Source: Lewinellaceae bacterium (lineage in GTDB: Bacteria; Bacteroidota; Bacteroidia; Chitinophagales; Saprospiraceae). Taken from it: a DNA stretch of 64,000 nucleotides. The number at the start of each line of letters is the position of its first letter. Positions within the stretch are counted from its first letter, which is position 1. The stretch covers positions 1,002,001-1,066,000 of the forward strand of contig JACJYR010000001.1 of assembly GCA_020636005.1 (NCBI GenBank), written 5' to 3'. Under the pieces are notes generated by a model, which saw only the letters and a program-made list of their open reading frames with translations, was not told where the DNA came from and did no database searches. Position numbers and translations under genes: made by a program. Positions 8,588 to 18,193 of this stretch are shown here, piece after piece.

Positions 8588-9997
8588 ATGGAAAACTCCC
8601 GCCTCGCCGCCCTCCTCCAAACCCTCGACCGCAAAGAACAGCGGGAACTGCGCAAATTCATCGCCTCCCCCTATTTCAACCAGCGGCAGGACGTAGCGGA
8701 CTTGTTCGAGGTGCTGGTGAAATGTATTAACGACAACCAGCCCCTGCCCGGCAAAGAAGAAACCCACAGGCTGCTGTACGGCCCGGGCGAAGTTTTTGAC
8801 GACCACAAGGTACGCATGGCCATGAGCTTTTTATTGAAACTGGCCGAGCAGTACCTGGTGCAACGGGCGTTTTTTGAGGACTCCCTCGCCGTGAAAACAA
8901 AGCTGGCCGCCATCTACCGCCAGCGCAACCTGCCCCGCCATTTCGAGCGCACCATGCGGGAAGCGCAGGAAGGCCACCGCCAGCAGCAGTTCCGCAACGC
9001 CGGCTTCCACGCCCGGACACACCGGATGCTCACCGAGCAGTTCCGCTTCAACCTGACGCAGCGCCGCATGGTGGACTACAACCTCCAGGCCATTACCGAC
9101 CACCTCGACGTGGCCTATTTTGCCCAAAAACTGCGGCAAACCTGCACCCTGCTGTCCCACCAGGCGGTTTATAAAAAAGAATACGACTTCGGCCTGCTGC
9201 AAGCCGTGTTGCGCCACATCGAGGAGCAAAACCTGACGGCCCACCCAGCCATTGCTGTCTATTACTACTGCTACCAGTCGCTCGTGCAGCCGGACGATCC
9301 GGCTTATTTCCACCAACTCAAAAATCTGCTGGTCACGGAAGGCGACAAGTTCCCGCCCGATGAAATCTCCGACCTTTACCTGCTGGCCATTAACTACTGC
9401 ATCCGCCAGTACAACAAAGGTGGGCATGGTTTCCTGGCCGACGAGTTCGACCTCTATAAAGAAGGGCTGAAAAAGGGCTACCTGCTCAGCAACGGCACCC
9501 TGTCCCGCTTCACCTACCGCAACGCCGTCACGGTCGGCCTGGCGCTGAAGGAGTTCGATTGGGTGGAAATTTTCCTGCGGGAATTTAAAAGCAAGCTGGA
9601 AAAAGGGCAGCAGCAAAGCATGTATTCCTTCAACCTCGCCCGGCTGGAATTTGAGCGGCAACATTTTGGCAGCGCCCTGCAACTGCTGCAAAAGACCACC
9701 TTCGACGACATCCTGCTCGACCTGGCCGCCCGTGCGCTCATCCTTAAGATTTTCTATGAAATGGACGCCCACGACGCCCTGGAGTCCCACCTCGACGCCA
9801 TGCAGCGCTTCATCCGCCGCAAGGAAGTAATCAGCTACCACGGGGAGCATTATTTGAACCTGGCGCAGTTCACCCGGCGGCTGATGGAGGCCCAGTTTGA
9901 CAAAAAAGCCCTGGAGGCATTGAAAGCGGATATCGAAAAAACAGAGGCGGTGGCGGAACGGAATTGGTTGCTGCGGCAGGTGCCGGTGAATCATTGA
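8588..9997 (+). CDS. Unrecognised alpha-helical protein, 469 residues
   Basis: I do not recognise a family. The protein starts MENSRLAALLQTLDRKEQRELRKF and contains many amphipathic helices rich in Leu, Gln, Arg and Lys; there is no signal peptide or membrane segment, so it is probably cytosolic. The motif SPYFNQRQDV near residue 28 is distinctive. The helical-repeat look (for example LLDLAARALILKIFYEMDAHDALESH, about 378-403, split here only for description) could reflect a TPR-like solenoid. It stands alone on the + strand between the surface protein and the BREX locus, with its own promoter-like element. Codon use is like the neighbours and the long frame with consistent coding bias makes it a real gene. 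Confidence 0.75.
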   Translation: MENSRLAALLQTLDRKEQRELRKFIASPYFNQRQDVADLFEVLVKCINDNQPLPGKEETHRLLYGPGEVFDDHKVRMAMSFLLKLAEQYLVQRAFFEDSLAVKTKLAAIYRQRNLPRHFERTMREAQEGHRQQQFRNAGFHARTHRMLTEQFRFNLTQRRMVDYNLQAITDHLDVAYFAQKLRQTCTLLSHQAVYKKEYDFGLLQAVLRHIEEQNLTAHPAIAVYYYCYQSLVQPDDPAYFHQLKNLLVTEGDKFPPDEISDLYLLAINYCIRQYNKGGHGFLADEFDLYKEGLKKGYLLSNGTLSRFTYRNAVTVGLALKEFDWVEIFLREFKSKLEKGQQQSMYSFNLARLEFERQHFGSALQLLQKTTFDDILLDLAARALILKIFYEMDAHDALESHLDAMQRFIRRKEVISYHGEHYLNLAQFTRRLMEAQFDKKALEALKADIEKTEAVAERNWLLRQVPVNH

Positions 9998-9998
9998 C

Positions 9999-10031
9999 GG
10001 CGGTAGGTATGTTTTATTCCACTTTACCGCC
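9999..10031 (+). terminator. Weak hairpin after the 8588 gene; rest of the 321-bp gap is empty
   Basis: GGCGGTA (9999-10005) pairs with TACCGCC (10025-10031) just after the TGA stop, followed by TTCCCTCTTT. The rest of the 9998-10318 gap shows no gene, RNA or clear repeat; it forms the left boundary of the BREX locus. Confidence 0.35.
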
Positions 10032-10318
10032 TTCCCTCTTTGACCGCCGGGTTAATGATGTTCACAAGTACGGCATTTGCGGTAAACCATTCAATAAGGA
10101 CGGTAGCTCACCAAGGGCCAATGAACAAGTTGATTTTCTGAACCGGGCCATGCACTGGGCCTGTATTTTTTGCCAAAATCCTGATAACGGGTATCCCCGG
10201 CAGGGCGAAAGCAAGGGAACTGGAGGATTCCTATATTGATGCCTACGAAAAAGAGCGTGGTTCTCGCCCTCCGGGCAATCCTGGCAAGTCAAAAAGCTAA
10301 GACAAAATAGCTTCTTTC

Positions 10319-12364
10319 TCACTCCATCAACCCCTTCACCAAACAATCCTTCAAATCCGTGTAGTACTGAATGTTGATTTTCGTAATCATCTCATCGGAT
10401 AGCTCATTCAATTGCCGCCGGGCATTCAGAGGGACCAACAGCGTGGTAGCGCCCTTTTCCACGGCCAGCTCAGCCAGATTCACAGCGTTGTACACCAGGT
10501 CAATGGAGCCGCCCAGGTTGAGTTGGCCAATGATGACCAGGCCGCCTTTGTTGTGTCTTTCCAGCAAGGCGCTGCACAGGGCTACCAGCACAGCCATACC
10601 CAGGCCACTGCCACTTTTGGAAGCATCGAAGGAGCGGAGCTGAATGGAAAACTCATGGGAGCGGGAATCTCGGTCGCCCACTAATTCCCTGGATTTGCTG
10701 TACAGGTTTTGCTCGGCATAGCGCACACTTTCCTGAAAAGCGGGAGGAGCCGGCCGGTTCAGGATTTTCACGCCGCTGCCAGGGCCTGTATTCACTTCAA
10801 TTTTGTACAATCCTGCGGCATCATCCTGGCTGCCGGTGTTCAGCGTCCAGACTTGCCCGGGCGGAAGCGGGTCTTCGCCAATGGTGTTTTCGCTGTGGAT
10901 TTCGGGTGTAGTGATGAAAGTTTCAACGCCATCCTCGCCAATGCGATAGCTGAAATGCGTATTGCGAAACTCAGCCGAACCAATGCGCTTCTGTTGTTCT
11001 TTCACCCGCCGGCGGTATTCCAGGGCGATTTTGACAGCCCATTCCAGCAACTCATCTGTGATGGGTTCATCGGGATTGGGTTGCATCAGCTTGAGCAGGC
11101 CGTTTAGTGTTTTGTTTACCGCTGTGGTATCACGGCCACTCAATGCACCGCCAAAATCTATCCGTGGCAGTACCTGCGATATGCGGCTGACATCCCTGAG
11201 CCGTGTCCAGCATTCTGCCAGGAAGTCGCTAACGAGGCCGAAATGTTCTGTGAAATACGTTTTGTTCAATTTTGGAAAATCCCAGCCCGGAACAAAGGCA
11301 TGAATTCGGTCCATGAAAGCAGTATCGTCCCGCATCTCCTGCGGCAGCGGCCCGAACAGGTGCCCGATGCGCTGCTGGTGCTCCACATCCACATCGAAAT
11401 TACCGACCATCACCACACCGCCATCGGCACGAATGGGTTCTTTGCCCCGGCTGAATTCACCGCTTTCCATGTAGCCTTTCATGATGTTGACGCCGTCCTT
11501 CTGGTCGAAGGAGACCCCGGAGACTTCATCAAAACAAACCACGTCGTATTTGCACACCAAACCCCGTTCGCCACTGCTCATGTTCACGAACATCTTGGCC
11601 ACCGTTGTTTTACCCCCGGAAACCAGGTGCGAATACGGTGAAATTTGTTGGTACAGATGTGACTTGCCTGTTCCCCTCGGCCCCAGTTCCACCATGTTGT
11701 AGTTGCGCTCCACAAACGGAATCATCCGCACGAAAAGCGCATTTTTGGCCCGCTCCGTCAGTGTTTCCGGTTCCATGCCGACGCTGCGGATGAGGAAATC
11801 CTTCCACTCCTGCAAGGTGAAAAATTGCCTGCCTTTGTAAAGGCTGTCCAATACATTTCGTTGCGACAATTGGATAGGGCGGATGCTGGTAATGCCAAAT
11901 GGGCGCCCATTTTTTTCCTGGGCAATGATACCGCTATACTCCAATTCAATTTCAGCATAAAAGCCCCCTGTCAGCATCCTGTCGTTTTCGCTGACCATTT
12001 CAGGAGAAATTCTGACCGTATTGAGCATCAGGCTGGGCAGGTTAGCCACGTAGCTGTCTGTTTTTGCATCGAGTTTGGCCGTGATGATGTCAATCAGTTT
12101 GATGGAGCCTTTTTCCCTTGCTTTTGATTTGAAATATTCCTCCTCACCGGGTCGGACAGTACGGTCCTGCAATTGCCGCTTGACGATTTCCAAACCCTGC
12201 TGGATTTCCTGCTCGTCGGTGGTGGCACAATAGCGTCCCAGCAGGAACTCTATGACATAGGTGGGTATGGGGTAGGTTTTGCGGAATTGTTCCAGCAAAT
12301 CTTTGCGCACGATATAGCCCTCAAAGGCTTTTGCTGCTATTTGGTCAATTTTATCCAAGGTCAT
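10319..12364 (-). CDS. brxL: BREX type 1 protein BrxL (Lon-like AAA+ protein)
   Basis: 681 residues. Last gene of the BREX operon. N-terminal region (1-200) is typical of BrxL (FRKTYPIPTYVIEFLLGRYC). AAA+ core: Walker A GPRGTGKS near 228-235, Walker B VVCFDEVSG. The C-terminal ~130 residues resemble the Lon protease domain (SGSGLGMAVLVALCSALLE ... GGLVIIGQLNLGGSIDL ... ATTLLVPLNAR). In Lon a Ser in a GPSAG-like motif and a Lys act together; here the segment is SGSGLG, and the usual KEK lysine after the GG turn is not obvious (IDLVYNAVNLAEL), so peptidase activity should not be assumed. In known type 1 systems BrxL takes part in phage exclusion and forms DNA-binding rings. It starts 11 bp after the pglZ stop. 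Confidence 0.93.
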   Translation of the reverse strand: MTLDKIDQIAAKAFEGYIVRKDLLEQFRKTYPIPTYVIEFLLGRYCATTDEQEIQQGLEIVKRQLQDRTVRPGEEEYFKSKAREKGSIKLIDIITAKLDAKTDSYVANLPSLMLNTVRISPEMVSENDRMLTGGFYAEIELEYSGIIAQEKNGRPFGITSIRPIQLSQRNVLDSLYKGRQFFTLQEWKDFLIRSVGMEPETLTERAKNALFVRMIPFVERNYNMVELGPRGTGKSHLYQQISPYSHLVSGGKTTVAKMFVNMSSGERGLVCKYDVVCFDEVSGVSFDQKDGVNIMKGYMESGEFSRGKEPIRADGGVVMVGNFDVDVEHQQRIGHLFGPLPQEMRDDTAFMDRIHAFVPGWDFPKLNKTYFTEHFGLVSDFLAECWTRLRDVSRISQVLPRIDFGGALSGRDTTAVNKTLNGLLKLMQPNPDEPITDELLEWAVKIALEYRRRVKEQQKRIGSAEFRNTHFSYRIGEDGVETFITTPEIHSENTIGEDPLPPGQVWTLNTGSQDDAAGLYKIEVNTGPGSGVKILNRPAPPAFQESVRYAEQNLYSKSRELVGDRDSRSHEFSIQLRSFDASKSGSGLGMAVLVALCSALLERHNKGGLVIIGQLNLGGSIDLVYNAVNLAELAVEKGATTLLVPLNARRQLNELSDEMITKINIQYYTDLKDCLVKGLME

Positions 12365-12375
12365 AAGTCGTATGT

Positions 12376-14709
12376 TTAACCACCGACAACGGTCGGTCTT
12401 TTATTTAAAATGGTTCCTTGCTCATCCATCAGAACCAGGGTGGCGGACTGGCCTTCGGCATCATCGTCTACCATCAATGTCAGCTTGTTGTCCTTGAGAG
12501 TCTTGCCAGGCAACAATACGATACTTGATGCAGGGTCGCTGTACTTGGTCCGAATATCCACCTGATAGCCATCAGGCGCTCCGGTTGTTTCGATTTTACA
12601 GGTCAGATTAATCCATTTTACTTCTGCGAATCTGGCAGTAACCTGCATTGCATTCGTGTTTTCGATAAAAAGCGTTGGCACCAGGCATTCGTGCAGGGAA
12701 ACGCCGCCATGGGCGTACTCGTCGTTTTTCCGGAAAAAGCTAATACCGGGAGCGTAGGCAATGTACACGCCCGGATTCCATCGCCAGGGCAAGTGCAGTA
12801 AATCCACCTGGGCGCCTTCCTTTATCAAAGCGCAACGGCCCCAACGGTTCTCCGTCAGGTTTTTATTCAGTTCCTCTTTGGGCAAGCCGCCCGGCAAAAG
12901 CAACCAGCCGTGGTCGGTAACGATTTTGATGCGTCTCACGCCTTTTTCAAACGCCGCATCAATGGCCTCTTTCACCTGCTCGAACAATTCCTCGATGCGC
13001 CTGACCATGCCTGCCTGTTCCGAATGGCCTTTGGTGTCAATTTCCCCGATTTCCTGCCATTGGCGCTTGCCTTGGTCAATACCGCTGCCATTGGGTATAA
13101 ATTCAAAACCATGCTCCGCCAGCGCCGCCCTGAAATTGGCTGTTTGCAGGTCCTTGTCCGATTTCAGTTGTGGCCGGAAGTCTTTTATCTCACTCCTTTT
13201 TGCAACAGCGGAAGCAATGGGCGAAACATTCGGCTTTGCCGTTGGCGTCAGGCTGGGTATGGCCGACCATCCCGTCTCCATCTCCACTTTGTACCCGTTT
13301 CTGATTAACCTTTTGGAAAACTCTATGGCCAGTTCGAAGCGAAACGCATCCACAAACAGCACAAAATTTTCTGTTTCAGGCTGTGCTTGCTGGTTAGTAA
13401 AAACAGATGCGTCCTCTTTTATCAGCGTCTGAAATTTCAGCGTGACATTTTCCAGCCACGGACGATAAATGGTGCTAATGACGCCAATAACCGTTTCCCT
13501 GTCTTTTTCTGATTTCACGCTGGCCAGTGCCCACCGCATGGCCTGGTCAGCGAGGTAGCCTTTTCCGGTGTAGTATTCTTTTAATTCCGCAATGGAAGTT
13601 GCCGGAAAAGGTTCGGCAGCCACTTCGGTCATGGCCAGCAGGTGGGTTAATGCCGTCGCCAAAGGCGATTGCCCCCTTTCCGACCAAACCCAACGCAGCC
13701 TTTCCTGATGTTTCCGCTTCAGGGATTCCAGTTTTTTGAGTGCCTCCTTCACCTGGAGTTTGGCAACGGCTTTTAGTTCCTTGCGCAATTCCTCCTCTTT
13801 TTGCTCATTTACCTGCGGCCAACTTTCCTCCGGGACGGTGAAAACTCCCGTGCCCAGGTCGTCTGGTTTGGCCAGCCTCAGCAGCGGCTCGATGTCCGGA
13901 AACTTGTGCGGGGCATTAGCATAATACTGCCATACCTGCTTCCAGTCATTCCGCTGGGAGCCTAACTTCTGGGCCACGTCCACCTGATTGCGGGCATCCG
14001 GCTCAAAGCTGTACCGGCTTTTGCAAATAGAACGGAATGCTTCCGCTTGTTCGGGGCTGAGGTTTTTCATAAAGTCATCTCCCTTGCAAAGCCATTGTAA
14101 AACACTGGGTATCGTATCCGGAAACAGGAGGCTTTGCAGGAAATTGGCGTCCACTATCGTCTGCGGAAAATGTACATCCTTGTCTTCAAAAACATTGGGC
14201 AAGACTTTTACCAGGTACTCTTTGGTGGCACTGTCCTGCGCCACGTTCAGGCCCAATCCGGCCTGTTCGTTTTCCATGAAAGCCAGCACCGTCCACTCCC
14301 TGCCGTTCACCTGCGTGAAAAGGGTGCCGCTGTACTGGTATTCCATCAAGGGCTGGACGTCGAGGCCAGCTACGGCAATATTTCTGAAATCACCTTTCGA
14401 CATGCCCGGCAGATAGATGATGGGAATCGTTTTTTCCGGCCACTCCGCCTCCGGCAGCGTGCGGGCCACCATGCACTTCAACCAGATGGCCGGCCCCTGT
14501 TTTTTTTCGGGCTGAAAGGCTCCAAAAATCAGCAAGGCCGGAAAAGTCCGTTGCAGAGCCGGTATCACCTGCTCGAATTGCCGCTCCGGGTCGGGCCAGA
14601 GTATGACCTCAGGGCGCACCATGATTTGGCTGTTGTGTTGAGCAGCCTTTTTCAGGTTTTCGACCACCTTATCTTTCAGGGAGTAATTCATGCTAATCCT
14701 TTTCCTCAT
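12376..14709 (-). CDS. pglZ: BREX type 1 protein PglZ (alkaline phosphatase superfamily)
   Basis: 777 residues. PglZ proteins have an alkaline-phosphatase-type core and are required for BREX function. Visible: the metal-site region LFVDAFRFELAIEFSKRL near 450 and the late motif IKIVTDHGWLLLPGGLPKEE near 600, both characteristic of the family; an N-terminal region that names its targets (RPEVILWPDPERQFEQVIP) is also family-like. The start is uncertain: ATG at 14709 overlaps the mcrC end by 17 bp, whereas the ATG at 14691 (MNYSLKDKVVENL) begins 1 bp after the mcrC stop and may be the real one. In the operon it follows mcrC and precedes brxL. Confidence 0.92.
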   Translation of the reverse strand: MRKRISMNYSLKDKVVENLKKAAQHNSQIMVRPEVILWPDPERQFEQVIPALQRTFPALLIFGAFQPEKKQGPAIWLKCMVARTLPEAEWPEKTIPIIYLPGMSKGDFRNIAVAGLDVQPLMEYQYSGTLFTQVNGREWTVLAFMENEQAGLGLNVAQDSATKEYLVKVLPNVFEDKDVHFPQTIVDANFLQSLLFPDTIPSVLQWLCKGDDFMKNLSPEQAEAFRSICKSRYSFEPDARNQVDVAQKLGSQRNDWKQVWQYYANAPHKFPDIEPLLRLAKPDDLGTGVFTVPEESWPQVNEQKEEELRKELKAVAKLQVKEALKKLESLKRKHQERLRWVWSERGQSPLATALTHLLAMTEVAAEPFPATSIAELKEYYTGKGYLADQAMRWALASVKSEKDRETVIGVISTIYRPWLENVTLKFQTLIKEDASVFTNQQAQPETENFVLFVDAFRFELAIEFSKRLIRNGYKVEMETGWSAIPSLTPTAKPNVSPIASAVAKRSEIKDFRPQLKSDKDLQTANFRAALAEHGFEFIPNGSGIDQGKRQWQEIGEIDTKGHSEQAGMVRRIEELFEQVKEAIDAAFEKGVRRIKIVTDHGWLLLPGGLPKEELNKNLTENRWGRCALIKEGAQVDLLHLPWRWNPGVYIAYAPGISFFRKNDEYAHGGVSLHECLVPTLFIENTNAMQVTARFAEVKWINLTCKIETTGAPDGYQVDIRTKYSDPASSIVLLPGKTLKDNKLTLMVDDDAEGQSATLVLMDEQGTILNKRPTVVGG

Positions 14710-15982
14710 TGATTAGATAATTTAAAACTGGCTTGGCAAAGTCCTTATTCAGCACTGAAGCCTTTTCACCTTCTGAAGTCTGTACAACTTTCAGCACATC
14801 GACCTTGGCAACGGTGCAATAAGTTCTTCCCACATATTTACCTTTTCGCCCGGTAAACCCCTGCCCCGATTCATTTTGAGGATACAGTAACATTCCATGC
14901 ATGGCGCCCCAATATTCATTATAGACAAACACCTGCTTCAAATCACCATCGCTTGGGATATTTCCATCCGGTGTTTTCCATTTGGTGTCTATGATGATAA
15001 ACGCTTCCTGCGTTCCCTCCTTCTTTGACAGCACAATATCCGGCTTAATTATTTTAGTCCTGCCTAATTCAGGTAATTGCCAGAAATCCTTTTGCCGCTG
15101 CCGGTTGATACTCCATGCTGGGTATTCCTTTATTAATGTCGCCCTTGCACGCCGGTAAAAATACTCCTCCCACAATTCATTCATATCAAACAAAATAGCC
15201 AGCACATGATTCCGGCCGCCCCGCACGTCGGGGCGGTAGTTCAGCAACAGCATGGCCGCTATTTCAATGGCGGATTTGTAGCGCTCCGTCTTGCGGTCGT
15301 ACACGAGGTTTTGGAAAGTCCGGGCCGTGACGGCCATGTCCGGTAAATCGGGAAAATCGAGCAGCAAGCGGCCCAGTTTGTCTTTCAACAAAGGGCTGTT
15401 CGTGAATTGGGGAACTGCCCGCAGCGCTTTCAGCAGGATGCGGTTGAAGATATTGTCCCGGTCGTAGATGCTGTGCTCGGTGTAAAACCGCTCCTGATGC
15501 ACCACGTTCCGGCTGATATGCCCGGCAAATTTCAGCTTGCCTTTCAGGGCATACAGGTTCCCTTCCTGTTGCCGGTATTTTTTGACCAGGCCCTCGTGTA
15601 GCAGGCGCACGCAGGCGTCGAGGTACATTTCCAGGTAGGCGTCCAAGATGTTGTTGTGCTTAAGCCGTAACGATGCCTCCTGATGAGCATGTACCTGCAT
15701 CCAGCGGCATTCCCGGAGCATATCGAGGAGGACGGTTTGCCATTGGCCTTCATTTAATTCGCTGCGGTCTACTTTAGGTAGCACCTCGATGGTCAGGTTA
15801 CCGACCTGAATGACCCCAACATATTGCTTGAACCGCACCCCATTGGGAAGCAAATCGAAAAAACGGCTGTCGTTTTTGCTGTTGTAAAAACCCAAATCCT
15901 CCCAATGCTTCCGGGTGAAGACTTTATCGTCCACGAAAAGCCGGTCGTACTCGAAAACCTGTACGGGTGGATGTCGTTTCAT
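14693..15982 (-). CDS. mcrC: McrC-type restriction subunit (PD-(D/E)xK nuclease)
   Basis: 429 residues. McrC is the nuclease partner of the McrB GTPase; McrBC cleaves DNA carrying modified cytosine. The N-terminal part (VRFKQYVGVIQVGNLTIEVLPKV) is the typical McrC beta region, the middle is helical (RLLLDFPDLPD, LLLNYRPDVRGG), and the C-terminal nuclease domain shows IIKPDIVL and then FIIIDTKWK, i.e. the PD...(D/E)xK active site with Asp, Asp and Lys. Its ATG overlaps the mcrB stop by 4 bp (translational coupling). It sits between pglX and pglZ, an added restriction module inside a BREX operon on the same strand. Confidence 0.9.
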   Translation of the reverse strand: MKRHPPVQVFEYDRLFVDDKVFTRKHWEDLGFYNSKNDSRFFDLLPNGVRFKQYVGVIQVGNLTIEVLPKVDRSELNEGQWQTVLLDMLRECRWMQVHAHQEASLRLKHNNILDAYLEMYLDACVRLLHEGLVKKYRQQEGNLYALKGKLKFAGHISRNVVHQERFYTEHSIYDRDNIFNRILLKALRAVPQFTNSPLLKDKLGRLLLDFPDLPDMAVTARTFQNLVYDRKTERYKSAIEIAAMLLLNYRPDVRGGRNHVLAILFDMNELWEEYFYRRARATLIKEYPAWSINRQRQKDFWQLPELGRTKIIKPDIVLSKKEGTQEAFIIIDTKWKTPDGNIPSDGDLKQVFVYNEYWGAMHGMLLYPQNESGQGFTGRKGKYVGRTYCTVAKVDVLKVVQTSEGEKASVLNKDFAKPVLNYLINEEKD

Positions 15983-18045
15983 TCGGCTTGTTTTTCAACC
16001 TTGGTGTAAATGGATATAAAAGCACCTGCATCCAACGCATCAATATTTGCCAATGAAAAAATCAATTTTTCATTGTATTCCGTATTCAGGCCAGAATTGG
16101 TGTTGAACTTTGCAAAAAGGTTCGATTCTACTTTTTTCCAATGGACAAAGCCTTCCCCCAACACCAGCCCAATCTTCTCATAATCATTGTAAAAAAACTC
16201 CTGCAACAGCGGCAGTATCTTATCCTTGAAGGCCCTTTTCAAATCTGCCAAATCACTCACTTCCCACAGCCAGGCATGGCCGATGGTGTGGTCGGCATCG
16301 AGCAGCACTTCCAGGCGCTGGTTGATAGTCTTCAGCATTTGGTTCAGGTCAATGCCACCGTCAAGCGTTTTAAGTTTGTCATACTCCGGCTTCATGTGCT
16401 TGAAAGCAAAGCGCCTGCGCAGCGCCGTATCCAATGCCTCCACGCTGCGGTCGGCGGTGTTCATGGTGCCGATGAGGTAGAGGTTGGGCGGTACGGAAAA
16501 GGAATCCTGTGAGTAGGGCAAGGTGGCGGATATGGCGTTTTTCATGCCCAGCCGCTTGTCGTCTTCGATGAGGGTGATGAGTTCACCGAATATTTGGGCG
16601 ATGTTGCCCCGGTTGATTTCGTCAATGATGAGAACGAATGGTTTATTCGAGTTATCTATTGATTCCTTTTTGTAATTTTTACCCTTTAATATTTCATCTA
16701 TGATGAAACTCGAATAAGGCTTATAGTTTGGAGTTTTGTTATCAAATAAAACTTTCGTCAACTCATTACAGGATACACTCCGGGGTGTTTTTTGGGTGCC
16801 GGCTTTGACTACGATTGAATTTGCACTATTTTTAAAAAGGTAAAAAGTGTATCCCTCCTTGGTTTTCAATGAATAGTCTGAATTTTCTTCATTAGCATCA
16901 GGAAGTTGCTCTGCAAATGAAGAATAGATATCTGCAAAGAGGTCTTTTGTCAGATTGACTTCGCTGCCATCAACTTCGATGGTTTGGGATTGTTGCTTTG
17001 TTGCTTCTTTACATATTTTCTTAAAAATACCATCCACCACATCGTACTGCGGAGGCTTGCCGTCTTCCGGCTTCAGCGGCTTGATACCTTCGATGAAATC
17101 CTCGTAGCCCATGCTTTGGTGGAAGGTGCAGAAGGCGATACGGCCCTGCTCTAAATATTCATCAAAGCCTTCTTTCACGTCGTTGCCTTCCTCGCCTCTT
17201 TCATCTGAAATAGTGTCCACGCCCACTCCTTCTACTATGGCCACTGCGTAGTCAATAGTTCGGTATGTTTTACCTGTGCCGGGGGGGCCATAGAGGATAG
17301 TATTCAATGAAATCATGATTGGTTGATTGTCAGGATTATTAGTTTTTGGCGTTTTTTTGACAGGTTTTTTGATGGTTATTTTTGAATCAATTAAAGAGGG
17401 GAAATACTCAACCGCAAAATTATCCATCGTTGCATATTGTGTTTCACCAACCAACTTTTTCAATTTGCTGAAAGCAGCAATGCAGGATGGATAGTCATGC
17501 TCAATCTCCATCCAGTTCAGGAAGCCTTTTACAAGGTTATTTCGGATGGGAAAAATCTTCGGATTGATGTAGTGAAGCCATGGAGAATAAACGCCGGCTG
17601 TTACTTGCGGGACATTTTTACTATCATACTTTTCACATAATTCGATGGCTTCATTTTCTGTCTGCACATTGAATGCGTCTGTCAGGAATTTCTTTACAAC
17701 CAAAAGATGCTTCGGTGTTAATTTTTGAATGGAATTTAGCCCGGCCTTCGTATAGCCATAATACCCAACAGCGTATGCTTTGTCGGAAAGTTCTTCCCTT
17801 ATGGTTTCATCAGAAATGTTTTCCTCAAGATATCGGTCAAAAGTATCGTCCGAACATTTGAACTTGAACATCTGAACAAACCCTGTCAGTTTTTCATTGG
17901 TTAGCGGCTCATTTCTGAGGGTTTCCCAGATAATTTCACGGAATATCGGAGCAACTGCTGTGTTTTCCAACCTGTTCTCGTAAATATCTGTCTGCTTGTA
18001 CTCCGCATACATCTCTTTAAACTTAGCTAAATTGGACTCGTTCAT
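15979..18045 (-). CDS. mcrB: McrB-type AAA+ GTPase subunit
   Basis: 688 residues. Motor/recognition subunit of the McrBC type IV restriction enzyme. Walker A GPPGTGKT at 253-260, Walker B FVLIIDEINRGN, and the McrB signature NLYLIGTMNTADRSVEALD followed by LRRRFAF. Residues 1-240 form a separate helical N-terminal region (AYAVGYYGYTKAGLNSIQKL; VPQVTAGVYSPWLHYINP) that presumably reads the DNA; I do not recognise it as the classic 5-methylcytosine-flipping domain, so the modification recognised is unknown. Translationally coupled to mcrC. 148 bp separate it from pglX, and that gap holds a degenerate copy of the repeat that frames the ATPase gene at 21687. Confidence 0.92.
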   Translation of the reverse strand: MNESNLAKFKEMYAEYKQTDIYENRLENTAVAPIFREIIWETLRNEPLTNEKLTGFVQMFKFKCSDDTFDRYLEENISDETIREELSDKAYAVGYYGYTKAGLNSIQKLTPKHLLVVKKFLTDAFNVQTENEAIELCEKYDSKNVPQVTAGVYSPWLHYINPKIFPIRNNLVKGFLNWMEIEHDYPSCIAAFSKLKKLVGETQYATMDNFAVEYFPSLIDSKITIKKPVKKTPKTNNPDNQPIMISLNTILYGPPGTGKTYRTIDYAVAIVEGVGVDTISDERGEEGNDVKEGFDEYLEQGRIAFCTFHQSMGYEDFIEGIKPLKPEDGKPPQYDVVDGIFKKICKEATKQQSQTIEVDGSEVNLTKDLFADIYSSFAEQLPDANEENSDYSLKTKEGYTFYLFKNSANSIVVKAGTQKTPRSVSCNELTKVLFDNKTPNYKPYSSFIIDEILKGKNYKKESIDNSNKPFVLIIDEINRGNIAQIFGELITLIEDDKRLGMKNAISATLPYSQDSFSVPPNLYLIGTMNTADRSVEALDTALRRRFAFKHMKPEYDKLKTLDGGIDLNQMLKTINQRLEVLLDADHTIGHAWLWEVSDLADLKRAFKDKILPLLQEFFYNDYEKIGLVLGEGFVHWKKVESNLFAKFNTNSGLNTEYNEKLIFSLANIDALDAGAFISIYTKVEKQAE

Positions 18046-18090
18046 AAATATGTGGTTTTGAATGGTTTACAAAAAAACACTTCCCTCCCC

Positions 18091-18130
18091 CAGCCCTCAC
18101 GACGTCGCAGTTTCCCTTCGGGTATGACAA
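18091..18130 (-). repeat. Degenerate partial copy of the 88-bp TIR repeat
   Basis: Read on the - strand this begins TTGTCATACCCGAAGGGAAA and continues CTGCGACGTCGTGAGGGCTG, close to the left part of the repeats at 21519 and 22863 (TTGTCATTGCC ... GGCAAACTGCGGCGTCGTGAGG). Only the left half is present. It lies in the 148 bp gap between pglX and mcrB. Confidence 0.6.
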
Positions 18131-18193
18131 AGCGGCGCTACTTCTCCCTCGCCGCCCTTTTCTCCCCCAACCCCAAATGCCTATCATTATCCC

